A stretch of DNA of 55,759 nt from Xanthomonas hortorum pv. cynarae (GTDB lineage Bacteria > Pseudomonadota > Gammaproteobacteria > Xanthomonadales > Xanthomonadaceae). This document shows, one piece after another, positions 34,766 to 44,619 of this stretch. Under the pieces are notes generated by a model. That model was not told the DNA's origin. It worked only from the letters and a program-made list of their open reading frames with translations, and made no database searches. The stretch lies in contig NZ_MDFM01000004.1 of assembly GCF_002939985.1 (NCBI RefSeq), positions 173,357-229,115 on the forward strand, in the 5' to 3' direction. The translations under genes were made by a program, and so were the position numbers. The stretch's first letter is position 1. Every line of letters begins with the position of its first letter.

Positions 34766-35971
34766 TTACAACGCTTCGATAATGCCTGCCGCGCCCATGC
34801 CGGTGCCGATGCACATGGTGACCATGCCGTACTTCTGCTGCCGGCGACGCAGGCCGTGCACCAGGGTGGCGGCACGGATCGCGCCGGTCGCGCCCAGCGG
34901 GTGGCCCAGAGCGATCGCACCGCCCAGCGGGTTGACCTTTGATGGATCCAGTTCGCTGTCGCGGATCACCGCCAATGCCTGCGCGGCGAAGGCTTCGTTG
35001 AGCTCGATCCAGTCGATCTGGTCCTTGGTCAGGCCGGCCTGCTTGAGCGCCTTGCGAATCGCCGCGATCGGGCCGATGCCCATCACTTCCGGGCGCACGC
35101 CTGCCACCGAGAAGCTGACAAAACGGGCCAGCGGGGTCAGGCCGTAATCCTTGATCGCCTGCTCGGAGGCCAGCAGTACCGCACCGGCGCCATCGCTCAT
35201 CTGCGAGGAGTTGCCGGCGGTGACGCTGCCGCCGAACTGGCCGTTACGGAACACCGGGCGCAGTTTGGCCAGGCCTTCGAGCGAGCTGTCCGGGCGCGGG
35301 CCTTCGTCGGTGTCGACCAGGCGCTTGCGCAGCGCGATGACATTGCCTTGCAGGTCAGGCTGGTGCGAGAGAATTTCGTACGGAGTGATCTCATCGCGAA
35401 ACTCGCCTGCGGCAATCGCGGCAATGGCTTTTTGATGCGAGGCGAGCGCAAACGCGTCCTGATCCTCGCGCGAGACCTTCCATTCCTCGGCCACTTTCTC
35501 GGCGGTGATGCCCATGCCGTAGGCGATGGCGACATGGTCGTCGGCGAACACGTTCGGCGACATGGCGACCTTGTTGCCCATCATCGGCACCATCGACATC
35601 GACTCGGTACCGCCGGCCAGCATCAGGTCGGCGTTGCCCAGACGAATCTGGTCGGCCGCCATCGCCACGGCCTGGATGCCAGACGAACAGAAGCGGTTGA
35701 TGGTCTGGCCGGCCACGGTATTGGGCAGGCCGGCCAACAGCACGCCGATGCGCGCCACGTTCATGCCTTGCTCGCCCTCGGGCATGGCGCAGCCGATGAT
35801 GGCGTCGTCGATCCGCGACAGATCGATGCCCGGCGCCTGTGCCACCACCGCGCGCAACACGTGCGCCAGCATGTCGTCGGGACGGGTATTGCGGAACACG
35901 CCCTTGGGCGCCTTGCCGACCGGGGTACGGGTGGCGGCGACGATGTAGGCTTCTTGAATCTGCTTGCTCAT
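34766..35971 (-). CDS. fadA: Acetyl-CoA C-acyltransferase FadA (3-ketoacyl-CoA thiolase)
   Basis: FadA carries out the last beta-oxidation step, splitting 3-ketoacyl-CoA with CoA. The 401-residue product has the nucleophile Cys in [18 protein letters not shown] (about 95), [13 protein letters not shown], the [11 protein letters not shown] motif, the His of [20 protein letters not shown] (about 360) and the second Cys in [11 protein letters not shown] (about 390). It is the last gene of the TetR-fadN-fadA set, separated from fadN by 156 bp holding a GGGAATC-type repeat, and is followed by a terminator. Confidence 0.96.
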   Translation of the reverse strand: MSKQIQEAYIVAATRTPVGKAPKGVFRNTRPDDMLAHVLRAVVAQAPGIDLSRIDDAIIGCAMPEGEQGMNVARIGVLLAGLPNTVAGQTINRFCSSGIQAVAMAADQIRLGNADLMLAGGTESMSMVPMMGNKVAMSPNVFADDHVAIAYGMGITAEKVAEEWKVSREDQDAFALASHQKAIAAIAAGEFRDEITPYEILSHQPDLQGNVIALRKRLVDTDEGPRPDSSLEGLAKLRPVFRNGQFGGSVTAGNSSQMSDGAGAVLLASEQAIKDYGLTPLARFVSFSVAGVRPEVMGIGPIAAIRKALKQAGLTKDQIDWIELNEAFAAQALAVIRDSELDPSKVNPLGGAIALGHPLGATGAIRAATLVHGLRRRQQKYGMVTMCIGTGMGAAGIIEAL

Positions 35972-35987
35972 GTGGCTTTCTCCGAAA

Positions 35988-36131
35988 GCCGGGAATGGGG
36001 AGTGGGGAATCGGGAATCGCTAGTGCGGATTCGCCTGAGTTCACCCTCGACATCCACCGGCAGAATAGTGGGAGGAGTAGGGAATCGATTTGGCTTTTCA
36101 CCATTCCCGATTCCCCATTCCCGATTCTCAG
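35988..36131. repeat. GGGAATC-type inverted-repeat element, fadN-fadA gap
   Basis: GGGAATGGGGAGTGGGGAATC (about 35990-36010 on plus) and following words face ATTCCCGATTCCCCATTCC and GATTCTC at about 36103-36127. The arms are largely complementary and can fold in the transcript between fadN and fadA. It belongs to the family at 1131, 5390 and 8461. Confidence 0.75.
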
Positions 36132-38500
36132 TTCCTCAGCGGCTTACCCGTCTTGAGCATGTGCCCAATCCGCGCCTGGGTCTTTTCCTGCTGGGCCAGT
36201 TCGACGAAGTGCTTGCGCTCCAGCTTGAGCAGCCATTCTTCGTCGACCAGCGCGCCGCGATCGACTTCGCCGCCGCACATGACCGTGGCGATGCGGGTGG
36301 CGATTTCATAGTCGTATTCGCTGATGAAGCGGCCTTCCAGCATGTTGACCAGCAGCATCTTGAAGGTGGCGATGCCGACGTCGCCGGCGACCTGGATGCG
36401 GCGTGCCGGCAGCGGCGCGCGGTAGCCGCCTTCGGCCAGTGCGCGCGCTTCTGCCTTGGCGATGTGCAGCGCTTCGAAGCTGTTGAACACGATCTTGTCG
36501 GTACCGCGCAGCAGGCCCAGTTCCTGGGCATTGACCGCCGAGTTGGAGACCTTTGCCATGGCGATGGTTTCGAAGGTCTTCTTCAGCTCGGCGAACACAT
36601 CGCCACCCGGGCCGGCGGCAATCGATGCGCGCACGGCGATTTCCTTCAGGCCGCCACCGGCCGGCAGCAGGCCGACGCCAGCCTCGACCAGACCGATGTA
36701 GCTTTCCAGCGAGGCCACCGTCTTGGCGCTGTGCATCTGGAACTCGCAACCGCCGCCCAATGCCAGGCCGCGTACGGCCGAAATCACCGGCACCTGCGCG
36801 TACTTGATGCGCTGGCTGGTGGCCTGGAAATTGGCGACCAATGCTTCGAACGCATCGACCTTGCCGGCCTGCAGCAGACCCAGTGCGCCGGCCAGATCGG
36901 CACCGGCGGAGAAGGGTTCCTTCTGCTGCCAGATCACCAGCCCGGCGAAGTCTTTCTCCGCGCGGCCAACCACTTCCTGCAAGCCGTTGAGCACGTGATC
37001 GGAGACGGTATTCATCTTGGTCTTGAAGCTGACCACGGCGATATCGTCGCCGTCATGCCACATGCGCACGCCGTCGTTTTCGAACACCGTCTCGCCCGGC
37101 GAGAACTGCTCGCCCAGCAGCGGATCCGGGAAGCGCTGGCGCTTGTACACCGGCAGCGCCGAACGCGGCAGCTTGGCATCGTGCGCCGGGCTGTAGGAGC
37201 CTTCGGCCGCATGCACGCCATCGCGGCCGTCGAACACCCAGTTCGGCAACGGTGCGCTGCTCATGCTCTTGCCGTTGGAGATGTCTTCGGCAATCCACTG
37301 CGCCACCTGCTTCCAGCCGGCGGCCTGCCAGGTTTCGAACGGGCCAAGCGACCAGCCGTAGCCCCAGCGGATCGCCAGATCCACGTCACGCGCAGTCTCG
37401 GCGATGTCGGCCAGGTGATAGGCGCTGTAGTGGAACAGGTCGCGGAAGCTGGCCCACAGGAACTGCGCCTGCGGGTGCTGGCTCTCACGCAGCTTGGCGA
37501 ACTTTTCGGCCGGATTCTTGATCTTGAGGATCTCGATCACTTCCGGTGCGGCAGTGCGATCAGCGGCGCGGTAATCCTGCTTCTGCAGGTCCAGCACCAC
37601 GATGTCCTTGCCGACCTTGCGGAAGATGCCGGCGCCGACCTTCTGGCCGAGCGCGCCCTTGGCGATCAGCGCGTCCAGCCACTTCGGCGACTTGAAATAC
37701 GGGTGCCACGGATCCTCGGGCAGGGTGTCGCCCATGGTTTTGATCACGTGCGCCATGGTGTCCAGGCCGACCACGTCCGAGGTGCGGTAGGTCGCCGACT
37801 TCGGGCGCCCGACCAGCGGGCCGGTCAGGCCGTCCACTTCATCGAAACCCAGGCCGAATTCCTGCGTGTGATGGATGGTGGCCAGGATCGAGAACACGCC
37901 GATGCGGTTGCCGATGAAGTTCGGCGTGTCCTTGGCATACACCACGCCCTTGCCAAGCGTGGTGACCAGGAAGCTTTCCAGCCATTCCAGCACGGCCTTG
38001 TCGGTGCCCTTGGCCGGAATCAGCTCGGCCAGATGCATGTAACGCGGCGGGTTGAAGAAATGCACGCCGCAGAAGCGGTGGCGCAATTGCTCTGGCAGCA
38101 CGTCGGAGAGCTTGTTGATGCCCAGACCGGAGGTGTTGGAGGCCAACACGGCGTGATCGGCAACGAACGGGGCGATCTTCTTGTACAGGTCCTGCTTCCA
38201 GTCCATGCGCTCGGCGATCGCCTCGATAATCAGATCGCAATCGCGCAGCTGTTCGAGACCACTCTCGTAGTTGGCCGGCGTGATCGCCTCGGCCAGCGCC
38301 TTGCTGGCCAGCGGGGCAGGGCTGAGCTTGCCGAGGTTGGCGATGGCCTTGAGTACGATGCCGTCGGCAGGACCCTCCTTGGCAGGCAGGTCGAACAGCA
38401 CGGTGTCGACACCGGCATTGGTGAGGTGCGCGGCGATCTGCGCGCCCATGACGCCGGCACCGAGCACGGCGGCGCGACGGACTAGCAACGGATTGGACAT
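36128..38500 (-). CDS. fadN: FadN-type 3-hydroxyacyl-CoA dehydrogenase/enoyl-CoA hydratase
   Basis: This bifunctional beta-oxidation enzyme hydrates enoyl-CoA and oxidises 3-hydroxyacyl-CoA. At 790 residues the dehydrogenase comes first (VLGAGVMGAQIAAHLTNAG at 13-31; VHFFNPPRYMHLAELIP with the His; NFIGNRIGVF) and the crotonase-like part comes last (about 470-720; FSAGADLAGALGL, GLALGGGCEFQMHSA, IGLVEAGVGLLPAGGG). This order is the reverse of E. coli FadB and matches Bacillus FadN. A substrate-specific linker lies between. It is called fadB in some annotations. It follows the TetR gene by 25 bp. Confidence 0.92.
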   Translation of the reverse strand: MSNPLLVRRAAVLGAGVMGAQIAAHLTNAGVDTVLFDLPAKEGPADGIVLKAIANLGKLSPAPLASKALAEAITPANYESGLEQLRDCDLIIEAIAERMDWKQDLYKKIAPFVADHAVLASNTSGLGINKLSDVLPEQLRHRFCGVHFFNPPRYMHLAELIPAKGTDKAVLEWLESFLVTTLGKGVVYAKDTPNFIGNRIGVFSILATIHHTQEFGLGFDEVDGLTGPLVGRPKSATYRTSDVVGLDTMAHVIKTMGDTLPEDPWHPYFKSPKWLDALIAKGALGQKVGAGIFRKVGKDIVVLDLQKQDYRAADRTAAPEVIEILKIKNPAEKFAKLRESQHPQAQFLWASFRDLFHYSAYHLADIAETARDVDLAIRWGYGWSLGPFETWQAAGWKQVAQWIAEDISNGKSMSSAPLPNWVFDGRDGVHAAEGSYSPAHDAKLPRSALPVYKRQRFPDPLLGEQFSPGETVFENDGVRMWHDGDDIAVVSFKTKMNTVSDHVLNGLQEVVGRAEKDFAGLVIWQQKEPFSAGADLAGALGLLQAGKVDAFEALVANFQATSQRIKYAQVPVISAVRGLALGGGCEFQMHSAKTVASLESYIGLVEAGVGLLPAGGGLKEIAVRASIAAGPGGDVFAELKKTFETIAMAKVSNSAVNAQELGLLRGTDKIVFNSFEALHIAKAEARALAEGGYRAPLPARRIQVAGDVGIATFKMLLVNMLEGRFISEYDYEIATRIATVMCGGEVDRGALVDEEWLLKLERKHFVELAQQEKTQARIGHMLKTGKPLRN

Positions 38501-38525
38501 AGCAATTAGCCTCTTGGTGGAACGT

Positions 38526-39158
38526 TTACAGTGTGGAATGAGCGCGGAAACCGGGTTCCGCGAAACGAATCAGTTCGCGCGCGGCGCGCGCACGGTGGTC
38601 GGCCTCGCTGACGCCGGCCGGGCGCTTGATCAGCCCGAAGTCGGCCATCGCATAGGTCAGCGCACCGGCCAGAAAATCCAGCCGCCAGTACAGCTCTTCC
38701 TTGCTCAGGCCCGGCACGCAGGCGGCGATGGCCTTGCCGAATTCGCGCAGCACATGGCCGTAGTGATCGGACAGGAACTTGCGCAGGTTGTCGTTCTTTT
38801 CGGCGTAGGCACGTGCGATCACGCGCACGAACGCGCCGCCACTCTGGCGGTCCTGCGCCATCGCCAGGGCAGGCTCGACGAAGGCTGCCAGCACTGCGGT
38901 GAGTTCGCCCGGATGTGCACGTTTGGCGGCTTCCAGCTGCTGCAGCCGCGCGGTGGTCATCTCGTCCATGCGGCGCCGGAATACCTCGTTGACCAGGTTT
39001 TCCTTGGAGCCGAAGTGGTAGTTGACCGCGGCGATATTGACGTCGGCCTGGGTGGTCAGCTGGCGCAGCGAGGTGCCGGCGAAGCCATGCTGTGCGAACA
39101 GCTCCTCGGCCGCGCCGAGAATGCGGTCCTTGGTGGAGAAGTGAGCGGGCTTGGGCAT
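38526..39158 (-). CDS. TetR-family regulator, PsrA-like
   Basis: The 210-residue protein has an N-terminal helix-turn-helix (about 10-55): STKDRILGAAEELFAQHGFA then GTSLRQLTTQADVNIAAVNY and HFGSKENLVNEVF. The C-terminal ligand domain contains FVRVIARAYAEKNDNLRKFL and YWRLDFLAGALTYAMAD, resembling the PsrA group that senses long-chain acyl ligands. It is the first gene of a set with fadN and fadA. A near-perfect PsrA-type palindrome lies 21 bp upstream of its ATG, so self-repression together with the fad genes is likely. Confidence 0.88.
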   Translation of the reverse strand: MPKPAHFSTKDRILGAAEELFAQHGFAGTSLRQLTTQADVNIAAVNYHFGSKENLVNEVFRRRMDEMTTARLQQLEAAKRAHPGELTAVLAAFVEPALAMAQDRQSGGAFVRVIARAYAEKNDNLRKFLSDHYGHVLREFGKAIAACVPGLSKEELYWRLDFLAGALTYAMADFGLIKRPAGVSEADHRARAARELIRFAEPGFRAHSTL

Positions 39159-39178
39159 GCGCAGGGGTGGAACTCAAT

Positions 39179-39192
39179 CAAACGATTGTTTG
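39179..39192. promoter_or_regulatory. PsrA-like operator upstream of the TetR-fad genes
   Basis: CAAACGATTGTTTG matches the Pseudomonas PsrA motif G/CAAAC-N2-4-GTTTG/C with a 4-bp centre, and the symmetry extends outward (ACTCAA to the left, GAGT to the right). It is the only such palindrome I noticed in this locus. Confidence 0.7.
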
Positions 39193-39304
39193 AGTCTACG
39201 GGCTGGAGACTGCGCCGGTCATGCGGCAATGCAGCACGATTCAGGGGGCGGTGTGCAAAGGTCTTCACTAAGAGATAGAATTGACCATCGCAAAGAAGCC
39301 TAAG

Positions 39305-39329
39305 CCCGCGTTTTGACGCGGGTTTTTTT
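39305..39329 (+). terminator. Strong terminator upstream of ndk
   Basis: CCCGCGT, loop TTTG, ACGCGGG, then seven T on plus. No plus-strand gene lies immediately upstream, so it ends an unannotated transcript or insulates ndk. A TAGAAT word at 39276-39281 is a possible -10 for a very short RNA. Confidence 0.85.
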
Positions 39330-39377
39330 CATGATAACCTCGGGTCTTCAAGTGGCCCGCCCAACGGAGATCTTCCC

Positions 39378-39803
39378 ATGGCGCTGGAGCGCACCCTGTC
39401 CATCATCAAGCCCGATGCCGTCGCCAAGAACGTCATCGGCGAAATCTACAGCCGTTTCGAAAAGGCCGGCCTGAAGATCGTGGCCGCCAAGTACAAGCAG
39501 CTGTCGCGTCGCGAAGCCGAAGGCTTCTACGCCGTGCACCGCGAGCGTCCGTTCTTCAATGCGCTGGTCGAGTTCATGATCTCCGGCCCGGTGGTGATCC
39601 AGGCGCTGGAAGGCGAGAACGCCGTTGCTGCACACCGTGACCTGCTGGGCGCAACCAATCCCAAGGACGCTGCGCCGGGCACCATCCGCGCCGACTTCGC
39701 CGATTCGATCGATGCCAATGCCGCCCACGGCTCGGACTCGGTCGAGAACGCTGCCAACGAAGTCGCGTATTTCTTCGCCGCTACTGAAGTGGTCTCGCGC
39801 TGA
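39378..39803 (+). CDS. ndk: Nucleoside diphosphate kinase
   Basis: Ndk equalises NTP pools by phosphotransfer through a His. The 141-residue product starts [20 protein letters not shown]. It has the substrate-binding [20 protein letters not shown], then [17 protein letters not shown], and the catalytic His in [12 protein letters not shown] (about 117). A GGAGATC site precedes the ATG. It starts a run of seven plus-strand genes that ends with der; rlmN follows after 18 bp. Confidence 0.98.
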   Translation: MALERTLSIIKPDAVAKNVIGEIYSRFEKAGLKIVAAKYKQLSRREAEGFYAVHRERPFFNALVEFMISGPVVIQALEGENAVAAHRDLLGATNPKDAAPGTIRADFADSIDANAAHGSDSVENAANEVAYFFAATEVVSR

Positions 39804-39821
39804 GGCCGAGAGAGTCGAATC

Positions 39822-41027
39822 GTGAATGAGGTCGTGATCCCCTCCGTGCCGCAGGACGTCGCTGTCCGTACCCCGGAACTGCGCAAGCAGAACCTGCTCG
39901 ACCTCGACCGCGAGGGACTGGAGCGCTTCTTCGCCGACACGCTCGGCGAAGCGCGTTACCGTGCCCATCAGGTGATGAAGTGGATTCACCATCGCTACGT
40001 CACCGACTTCGACCAGATGACGGACCTCGGCAAGGCGCTGCGTGCGAAATTGCACCAGCATGCCGAGGTTCTCGTCCCGACCGTCGTGTTCGACAAGCCT
40101 TCCACCGACGGCACCCACAAGTGGCTACTGGCCATGGGTACCGACGGCAAGAACGCGATCGAGACGGTGTATATCCCCGACAAGGGCCGCGGCACGCTGT
40201 GCGTGTCCTCCCAGGTCGGCTGCGGCTTGAACTGCACCTTCTGTTCGACCGCGACCCAGGGCTTCAACCGCAACCTCACCACTGCCGAGATCGTCGGGCA
40301 GGTGTGGGTGGCGGCGCGCCATCTGGGCAACGTGCCGCACCAGCAGCGCCGTCTCACCAACGTGGTGATGATGGGCATGGGCGAGCCGTTGATGAATTTC
40401 GACAACGTCGTGCGTGCGATGAGCGTGATGCGCGACGATCTGGGCTACGGCCTGGCCAGCAAGCGGGTGACGCTGTCGACCTCCGGCCTGGTGCCGATGA
40501 TCGACCGGCTGTCGACCGAGAGCGATGTCTCGCTGGCCGTTTCGCTGCATGCCGCCAACGACGCGCTGCGCGAGAGCATGGTGCCATTGAACAAGAAGTA
40601 CCCGATCGCCGAGCTGATGGAGTCGTGCGCGCGCTATCTGCGCGGCAACAAGAAGCGCGATTCGGTCACCTTCGAATACACCTTGATGAAGGGCATCAAC
40701 GACCAGCCGGAACATGCGCGTCAGTTGGCTCGCTTGATGCGTCAGTTCGACAATGCGGTGCAATCCAAGGACGCTGGCAAGGTCAACCTGATTCCGTTCA
40801 ATCCGTTCCCAGGCACGCGCTACGAGCGTTCTGGCGAGACGGAGATCCGCGCTTTCCAGAAGATCCTGCTCGATGCGCAAGTGCTGACGATGGTTCGCCG
40901 CACGCGTGGCGACGATATCGACGCGGCCTGCGGGCAGCTCAAGGGGCAGGTCATGGACCGTACCCGTCGCCAGGCAGATTTCCTGCGCACACTGGAAGGC
41001 CAGGCCGATCGCGATGCGGCAGCGTGA
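39822..41027 (+). CDS. rlmN: Dual-specificity rRNA/tRNA methyltransferase RlmN
   Basis: RlmN methylates C2 of A2503 in 23S rRNA and A37 in some tRNAs with a radical SAM mechanism. The 401-residue product starts at a GTG. The CxxxCxxC cluster motif is [18 protein letters not shown] (about 133-150). Other family blocks are [56 protein letters not shown] and the C-terminal Cys in [11 protein letters not shown] (about 373), which carries the methyl. It overlaps pilF by 14 bp. Confidence 0.97.
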   Translation: MNEVVIPSVPQDVAVRTPELRKQNLLDLDREGLERFFADTLGEARYRAHQVMKWIHHRYVTDFDQMTDLGKALRAKLHQHAEVLVPTVVFDKPSTDGTHKWLLAMGTDGKNAIETVYIPDKGRGTLCVSSQVGCGLNCTFCSTATQGFNRNLTTAEIVGQVWVAARHLGNVPHQQRRLTNVVMMGMGEPLMNFDNVVRAMSVMRDDLGYGLASKRVTLSTSGLVPMIDRLSTESDVSLAVSLHAANDALRESMVPLNKKYPIAELMESCARYLRGNKKRDSVTFEYTLMKGINDQPEHARQLARLMRQFDNAVQSKDAGKVNLIPFNPFPGTRYERSGETEIRAFQKILLDAQVLTMVRRTRGDDIDAACGQLKGQVMDRTRRQADFLRTLEGQADRDAAA

Positions 41028-41826
41028 TCTCGCGTTAATGGCGGCCGTGGCGATCGCGCTTGGCGCGGTCGGCTGCGGTGGTCGTAACGCCAAGGCCGGG
41101 TCGGTCAAGACCGTGGAAGAAGTCGCACCGGTGTATTCGTTCCGAGACAACACGGCGACCAAGAGCCGCCTGGCAGTGCAAGAAAAACTCGGACTGGCCA
41201 GCAACCGGCTGCAAACCGGTGACTATGCCGCTGCCGAAGAGCAGGTCCGCGCGGCGTTGAAAAAAGATTCGCAGTCGGTGGATGCCATCGGCATGTTGGC
41301 GCTGATCCAAGGCGCCAGAGGCGATGTGGCCGGCTCCGGTGCGTCGTATCGTCGCGCGGCAGAACTCGCCCCGCAGCGTGGCGATGTGTTGAACAACTAC
41401 GGTGCGTGGTTGTGTGCGAATGGTTCGCCGGCCGAATCGCTGATCTGGTTCGACCGTGCATTGACCGACCGCACCTACGCATCTCCTGCTTCGGCACTGG
41501 GGAATGCAGGCGGTTGCGCACTCAAGGCCGGGCAGCCGGAGCGCGCTGTCAGCGATCTGCGCAAGGCCCTCGAACTGGATCCGGCTAATCCGTATGCACT
41601 CGAGTCGATGGCACGTTCCGAAGCGGGGCGTCGCAATTATTTCGAAGCCCGCGCGTTTATCGAAAGACGTCTTGCGGCTGCATCGGTCACTGCTTCCGTG
41701 TTACAACTCGCCATTCAGATTGAGCAAGGGCTCGGCGACAAGGTAGCCGCCGGCCGTTATCACCAGCGGTTGGTCAAGGACTTCCCTGACGCAGCGACCG
41801 CCAACCCCGGGGCCAATGCATTGTGA
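41014..41826 (+). CDS. pilF: Type IV pilus biogenesis lipoprotein PilF/PilW
   Basis: PilF is an outer-membrane lipoprotein that helps PilQ secretin assemble. The 270-residue product starts inside the end of rlmN and has a lipoprotein signal ending in the lipobox LGAVGC (Cys about 21). Four to six TPR repeats follow (about 55-255), with [57 protein letters not shown] and [20 protein letters not shown]. Its location between rlmN and rodZ is conserved in proteobacteria. Its stop overlaps the rodZ GTG. Confidence 0.93.
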   Translation: MRQRDLALMAAVAIALGAVGCGGRNAKAGSVKTVEEVAPVYSFRDNTATKSRLAVQEKLGLASNRLQTGDYAAAEEQVRAALKKDSQSVDAIGMLALIQGARGDVAGSGASYRRAAELAPQRGDVLNNYGAWLCANGSPAESLIWFDRALTDRTYASPASALGNAGGCALKAGQPERAVSDLRKALELDPANPYALESMARSEAGRRNYFEARAFIERRLAAASVTASVLQLAIQIEQGLGDKVAAGRYHQRLVKDFPDAATANPGANAL

Positions 41827-42683
41827 TCAATGATTCCCATCCGAACCCTTTCGAGCAGGAAAAGGGCTGCGGACAGCATTTGCGCGAAGCGCGCGAAGCA
41901 GCAGGTCTGAGCGTGGAAGATGTCGCCGGCAAGCTGCGCATGCCGGCACACGTGGTGCGTTCGTTGGAGCAGGAAGAGTGGCAGCGTCTGGGCGCACCGG
42001 TCTTCGTGCGCGGTCAGCTGCGCAGTTATGCGCGTCTGCTGCATGTGGACCTGGAGCCGCTGTTGCTGCAGGCGACCATTGCGCCGGTCGAACCGGTCAC
42101 CCTGGTCAGCCATACGCATACCCCGCGTGCGCGCCGCATTCTCGAAAGCACCGCGCGCAAGGCGATGTATGTCGTCATCACCGGTGTGTTTGCCGTACCG
42201 GTCTGGTATGCGACCCGCTCGCATCTGGATGGCAACGCGCCGAGTACGGTGTCGCTGGACAGCATGCCGGAAGCGGCAAACACCGGCACACCCGCTGCGG
42301 GTGCAACGCAGCCGGCCAATGCGCCACGCGAGCAACCCGCGCCGTACATCGCGTCGATGACGCCCGTGCCGCGGGCCACGCCCGACGTGGAGACGCCTGC
42401 AGCTGCGGCCGCCAGTGGCGGCAGTTTGTCGTTGAGTTTCAGTGGCGACAGCTGGGTGCAGATCCTGTCACCGGATGGCAGCGCGGTCGAAAAAGCGCTG
42501 GTCCGTGCCGGCGAACGTCGCAGCTATTCGCCGGGGCAGGTGGGTCGCATCGTGCTGGGCAATGCGTCGGCGGTAGAGGTTCAGCAAGGCGGCAGTATCG
42601 TCGATCTGAAACCGTTCCAGCGCGCTAACGTGGCCCGTTTTGCGGTATCCTCCGACGGCTCCGTGGTACCTGCTTCCGAGTGA
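41823..42683 (+). CDS. rodZ: RodZ-like cytoskeletal HTH membrane protein
   Basis: RodZ links MreB to the wall-synthesis machinery. The 286-residue product starts at a GTG overlapping the pilF stop (GTGA). The cytoplasmic Xre-type HTH (about 18-85) reads LREAREAAGLSVEDVAGKLR then VVRSLEQEEWQRL and GAPVFVRGQLRSYARLL. One membrane helix (about 115-130; AMYVVITGVFAVPVWYA) and an Ala/Pro-rich linker follow, with a C-terminal periplasmic DUF4115-like domain (about 200-275; SLSLSFSGDSWVQILSPDGS). Length is shorter than E. coli RodZ because of the linker. Confidence 0.9.
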   Translation: MINDSHPNPFEQEKGCGQHLREAREAAGLSVEDVAGKLRMPAHVVRSLEQEEWQRLGAPVFVRGQLRSYARLLHVDLEPLLLQATIAPVEPVTLVSHTHTPRARRILESTARKAMYVVITGVFAVPVWYATRSHLDGNAPSTVSLDSMPEAANTGTPAAGATQPANAPREQPAPYIASMTPVPRATPDVETPAAAAASGGSLSLSFSGDSWVQILSPDGSAVEKALVRAGERRSYSPGQVGRIVLGNASAVEVQQGGSIVDLKPFQRANVARFAVSSDGSVVPASE

Positions 42684-42753
42684 AGCGGACTGCGGTTTTT
42701 CATTTTTCCCTATTGATGTTCCGCGCCTCCGGGACGACGGAGCGAGAGTACGC

Positions 42754-43392
42754 ATGGCGATCGACGATCTGCTGGACGAACACGAACAAGGCGAACGCGT
42801 TCGTTCCTGGTTGAGAAAGAATGGCGCGGGTCTGGTGGGCGGCGTCGTGGTTGGCCTGGCCCTGATCCTGGGCTGGCAGTGGTGGCAGAAGCACACCAAT
42901 ACCCAATCGGTGGAAGCCAACACCCGTTACGAGGCGGTGGTGAAGTCGATCCAGGGCAAGGGCCTGGACAAGGCCGCCAAAGAGATCGTGGCGCTCGACG
43001 ACGGCAAGGGCGGTATTTACGCCGAGCTGGCTGCGCTGCGTCTGGCCAAGGCCCAGGTGGATGCCGGCAAGCACGCCGAAGCGATCAAGACATTGCGCGA
43101 CGTGCCCGCCGAAGGCGAGCTCAAGCAGATCGTGCAGCAGCGCCTTGCGCGCGTGCTGACCGAAAGCGGCAAGCCGGACGAAGCGATCAAGCTGCTGGCC
43201 GATGCGCAGGACCACACCAGTCTGGAGATCCGCGCCGATGCGCTGGTCGTGCAGGGCAAGCCGGATGAAGCGCGTGCGCTCTACGGCAAGGCCCTGACCA
43301 CGGTGGATGTGGCCTCGCCGCAGCGCCGTTTGCTGGAAACCAAGCTGATGGATGTGGGCGGCAAAGTGCCCGATCCGGCGGAGCCGATTTGA
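42754..43392 (+). CDS. yfgM: YfgM family tetratricopeptide membrane protein
   Basis: YfgM associates with the SecYEG translocon and periplasmic chaperones in E. coli. The 212-residue product starts MAIDDLLDEHEQGERVRSWL, the family N-terminus. It has one membrane helix (about 28-46; GLVGGVVVGLALILGWQWW) and a TPR-like periplasmic part with AALRLAKAQVDAGKHAEAIK and ARVLTESGKPDEAIKLL. The first 38 codons of the longer frame are not used. Its stop overlaps the bamB start (TGATG). In E. coli ispG and hisS lie between rodZ and yfgM; here they are absent. Confidence 0.94.
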   Translation: MAIDDLLDEHEQGERVRSWLRKNGAGLVGGVVVGLALILGWQWWQKHTNTQSVEANTRYEAVVKSIQGKGLDKAAKEIVALDDGKGGIYAELAALRLAKAQVDAGKHAEAIKTLRDVPAEGELKQIVQQRLARVLTESGKPDEAIKLLADAQDHTSLEIRADALVVQGKPDEARALYGKALTTVDVASPQRRLLETKLMDVGGKVPDPAEPI

Positions 43393-44609
43393 TGAAGCAG
43401 GTTGATATGTACAAGCGCATTGCATTGATCGCCCTGATGGGCGTGTCGTTGGCGGGTTGCAGCACGGTTAAGGGCTGGTTTGCCGGGAAGGATGCTGCTG
43501 CCAAGAAGGCGCAGGAACCTGCCGAACTGGTCAAGTTCGAGCCCTCGGTCAAGGTGGACAAGCTGTGGTCCACCGGCGTCGGCAAGGGCGAGGGCCATAT
43601 CGGCGTGCGTCAGCGTCCGGCCGTGGCCGATGGCAAGGTGTACGCCTCGGCGATCACCGGTGGCGTGGAGGCATTGGACCTGCAGACCGGCAAGCGCGTG
43701 TGGGAATACAAGCCCAAGAAAGAAGAGCGCAACGATCGCAAGTTCAAGCAGCGCCTGTCCGGTGGCCCCGGCGTTGGCGAAGGTCTGGTGGTGATCGGTA
43801 CGCTGTCTGGCGACGTGATTGCGTTGAACCAGGCTGATGGCACGGAAAAGTGGCGCGCCAAGGTACCGAACGAGGTCATCGCTGCACCGGCCATTGCGCA
43901 GGGTTTGGTGTTGGTGCGTAGCAACGACGGTCGCGTCAGCGCCTTCGACGCGACGACCGGCGAGCGCCGCTGGTTCCATGCCGAGGAAGGCCCGACCCTG
44001 TCGGTGCGCGGCAATGCACCGATCGTGACCGGCCCGGGCGTGGTGTTCGTCGGCAACGACAGCGGCACCTTGAGTGCGCTGGCGTTGCAGGACGGCCGCC
44101 CGTTGTGGGAACAGGCCATCGGCGTGCCGGAAGGCCGTACCGAGCTGGAGCGCATGTCCGACGTGGATGGCGCACCGGTACTCGACGGCACCACGCTGTA
44201 CGCAACCAGCTTCAAGAACGAAACCCTCGCACTGGAAGGCCCGAGTGGCCGTCCGCTGTGGACGCGCGATCACGGCGGCGCCGGTGGCGTTGGCGTGTCG
44301 TCCAGCGTGGTGGTGGTGTCGGATAACGCAGGTTCGGTGTGGGGCCTGGACAAGAGCAGTGGAGCGGCGATGTGGTCGCAGGCTGCGCTTGCACGGCGCT
44401 CCCTGACCGGTGTTGCCATCCAGGGCGATTACGCCGTGGTTGGCGATTACAAAGGCTATCTGCACTGGCTGAAACTCAGCGACGGTGCACTGGCCGCGCG
44501 CGCTCGCGCTGGACGCGACACGCTGCTGGCGCAGCCGATCGTCGTGGATGGCATTCTGTTGGTACAAAACACCGATGGCGATATCACCGCCTTCCGGTTG
44601 GCACAATAA
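43392..44609 (+). CDS. bamB: Outer-membrane assembly lipoprotein BamB
   Basis: BamB is an accessory lipoprotein of the Bam complex. The 405-residue product has a lipoprotein signal ([18 protein letters not shown], Cys about 23) and an eight-bladed beta-propeller of PQQ-like repeats: [79 protein letters not shown] and [15 protein letters not shown]. The ATG at 43392 overlaps the yfgM stop; an ATG at 43407 is also possible. der follows after 10 bp. Confidence 0.96.
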   Translation: MKQVDMYKRIALIALMGVSLAGCSTVKGWFAGKDAAAKKAQEPAELVKFEPSVKVDKLWSTGVGKGEGHIGVRQRPAVADGKVYASAITGGVEALDLQTGKRVWEYKPKKEERNDRKFKQRLSGGPGVGEGLVVIGTLSGDVIALNQADGTEKWRAKVPNEVIAAPAIAQGLVLVRSNDGRVSAFDATTGERRWFHAEEGPTLSVRGNAPIVTGPGVVFVGNDSGTLSALALQDGRPLWEQAIGVPEGRTELERMSDVDGAPVLDGTTLYATSFKNETLALEGPSGRPLWTRDHGGAGGVGVSSSVVVVSDNAGSVWGLDKSSGAAMWSQAALARRSLTGVAIQGDYAVVGDYKGYLHWLKLSDGALAARARAGRDTLLAQPIVVDGILLVQNTDGDITAFRLAQ

Positions 44610-44619
44610 GGACTTTGCG

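Noticed and set aside
35348..38485. 1045-residue plus-strand open frame
   Set aside because: It is the antisense shadow of fadN and fadA; its composition (His/Arg/Gly-rich, no domains) is typical of a shadow.
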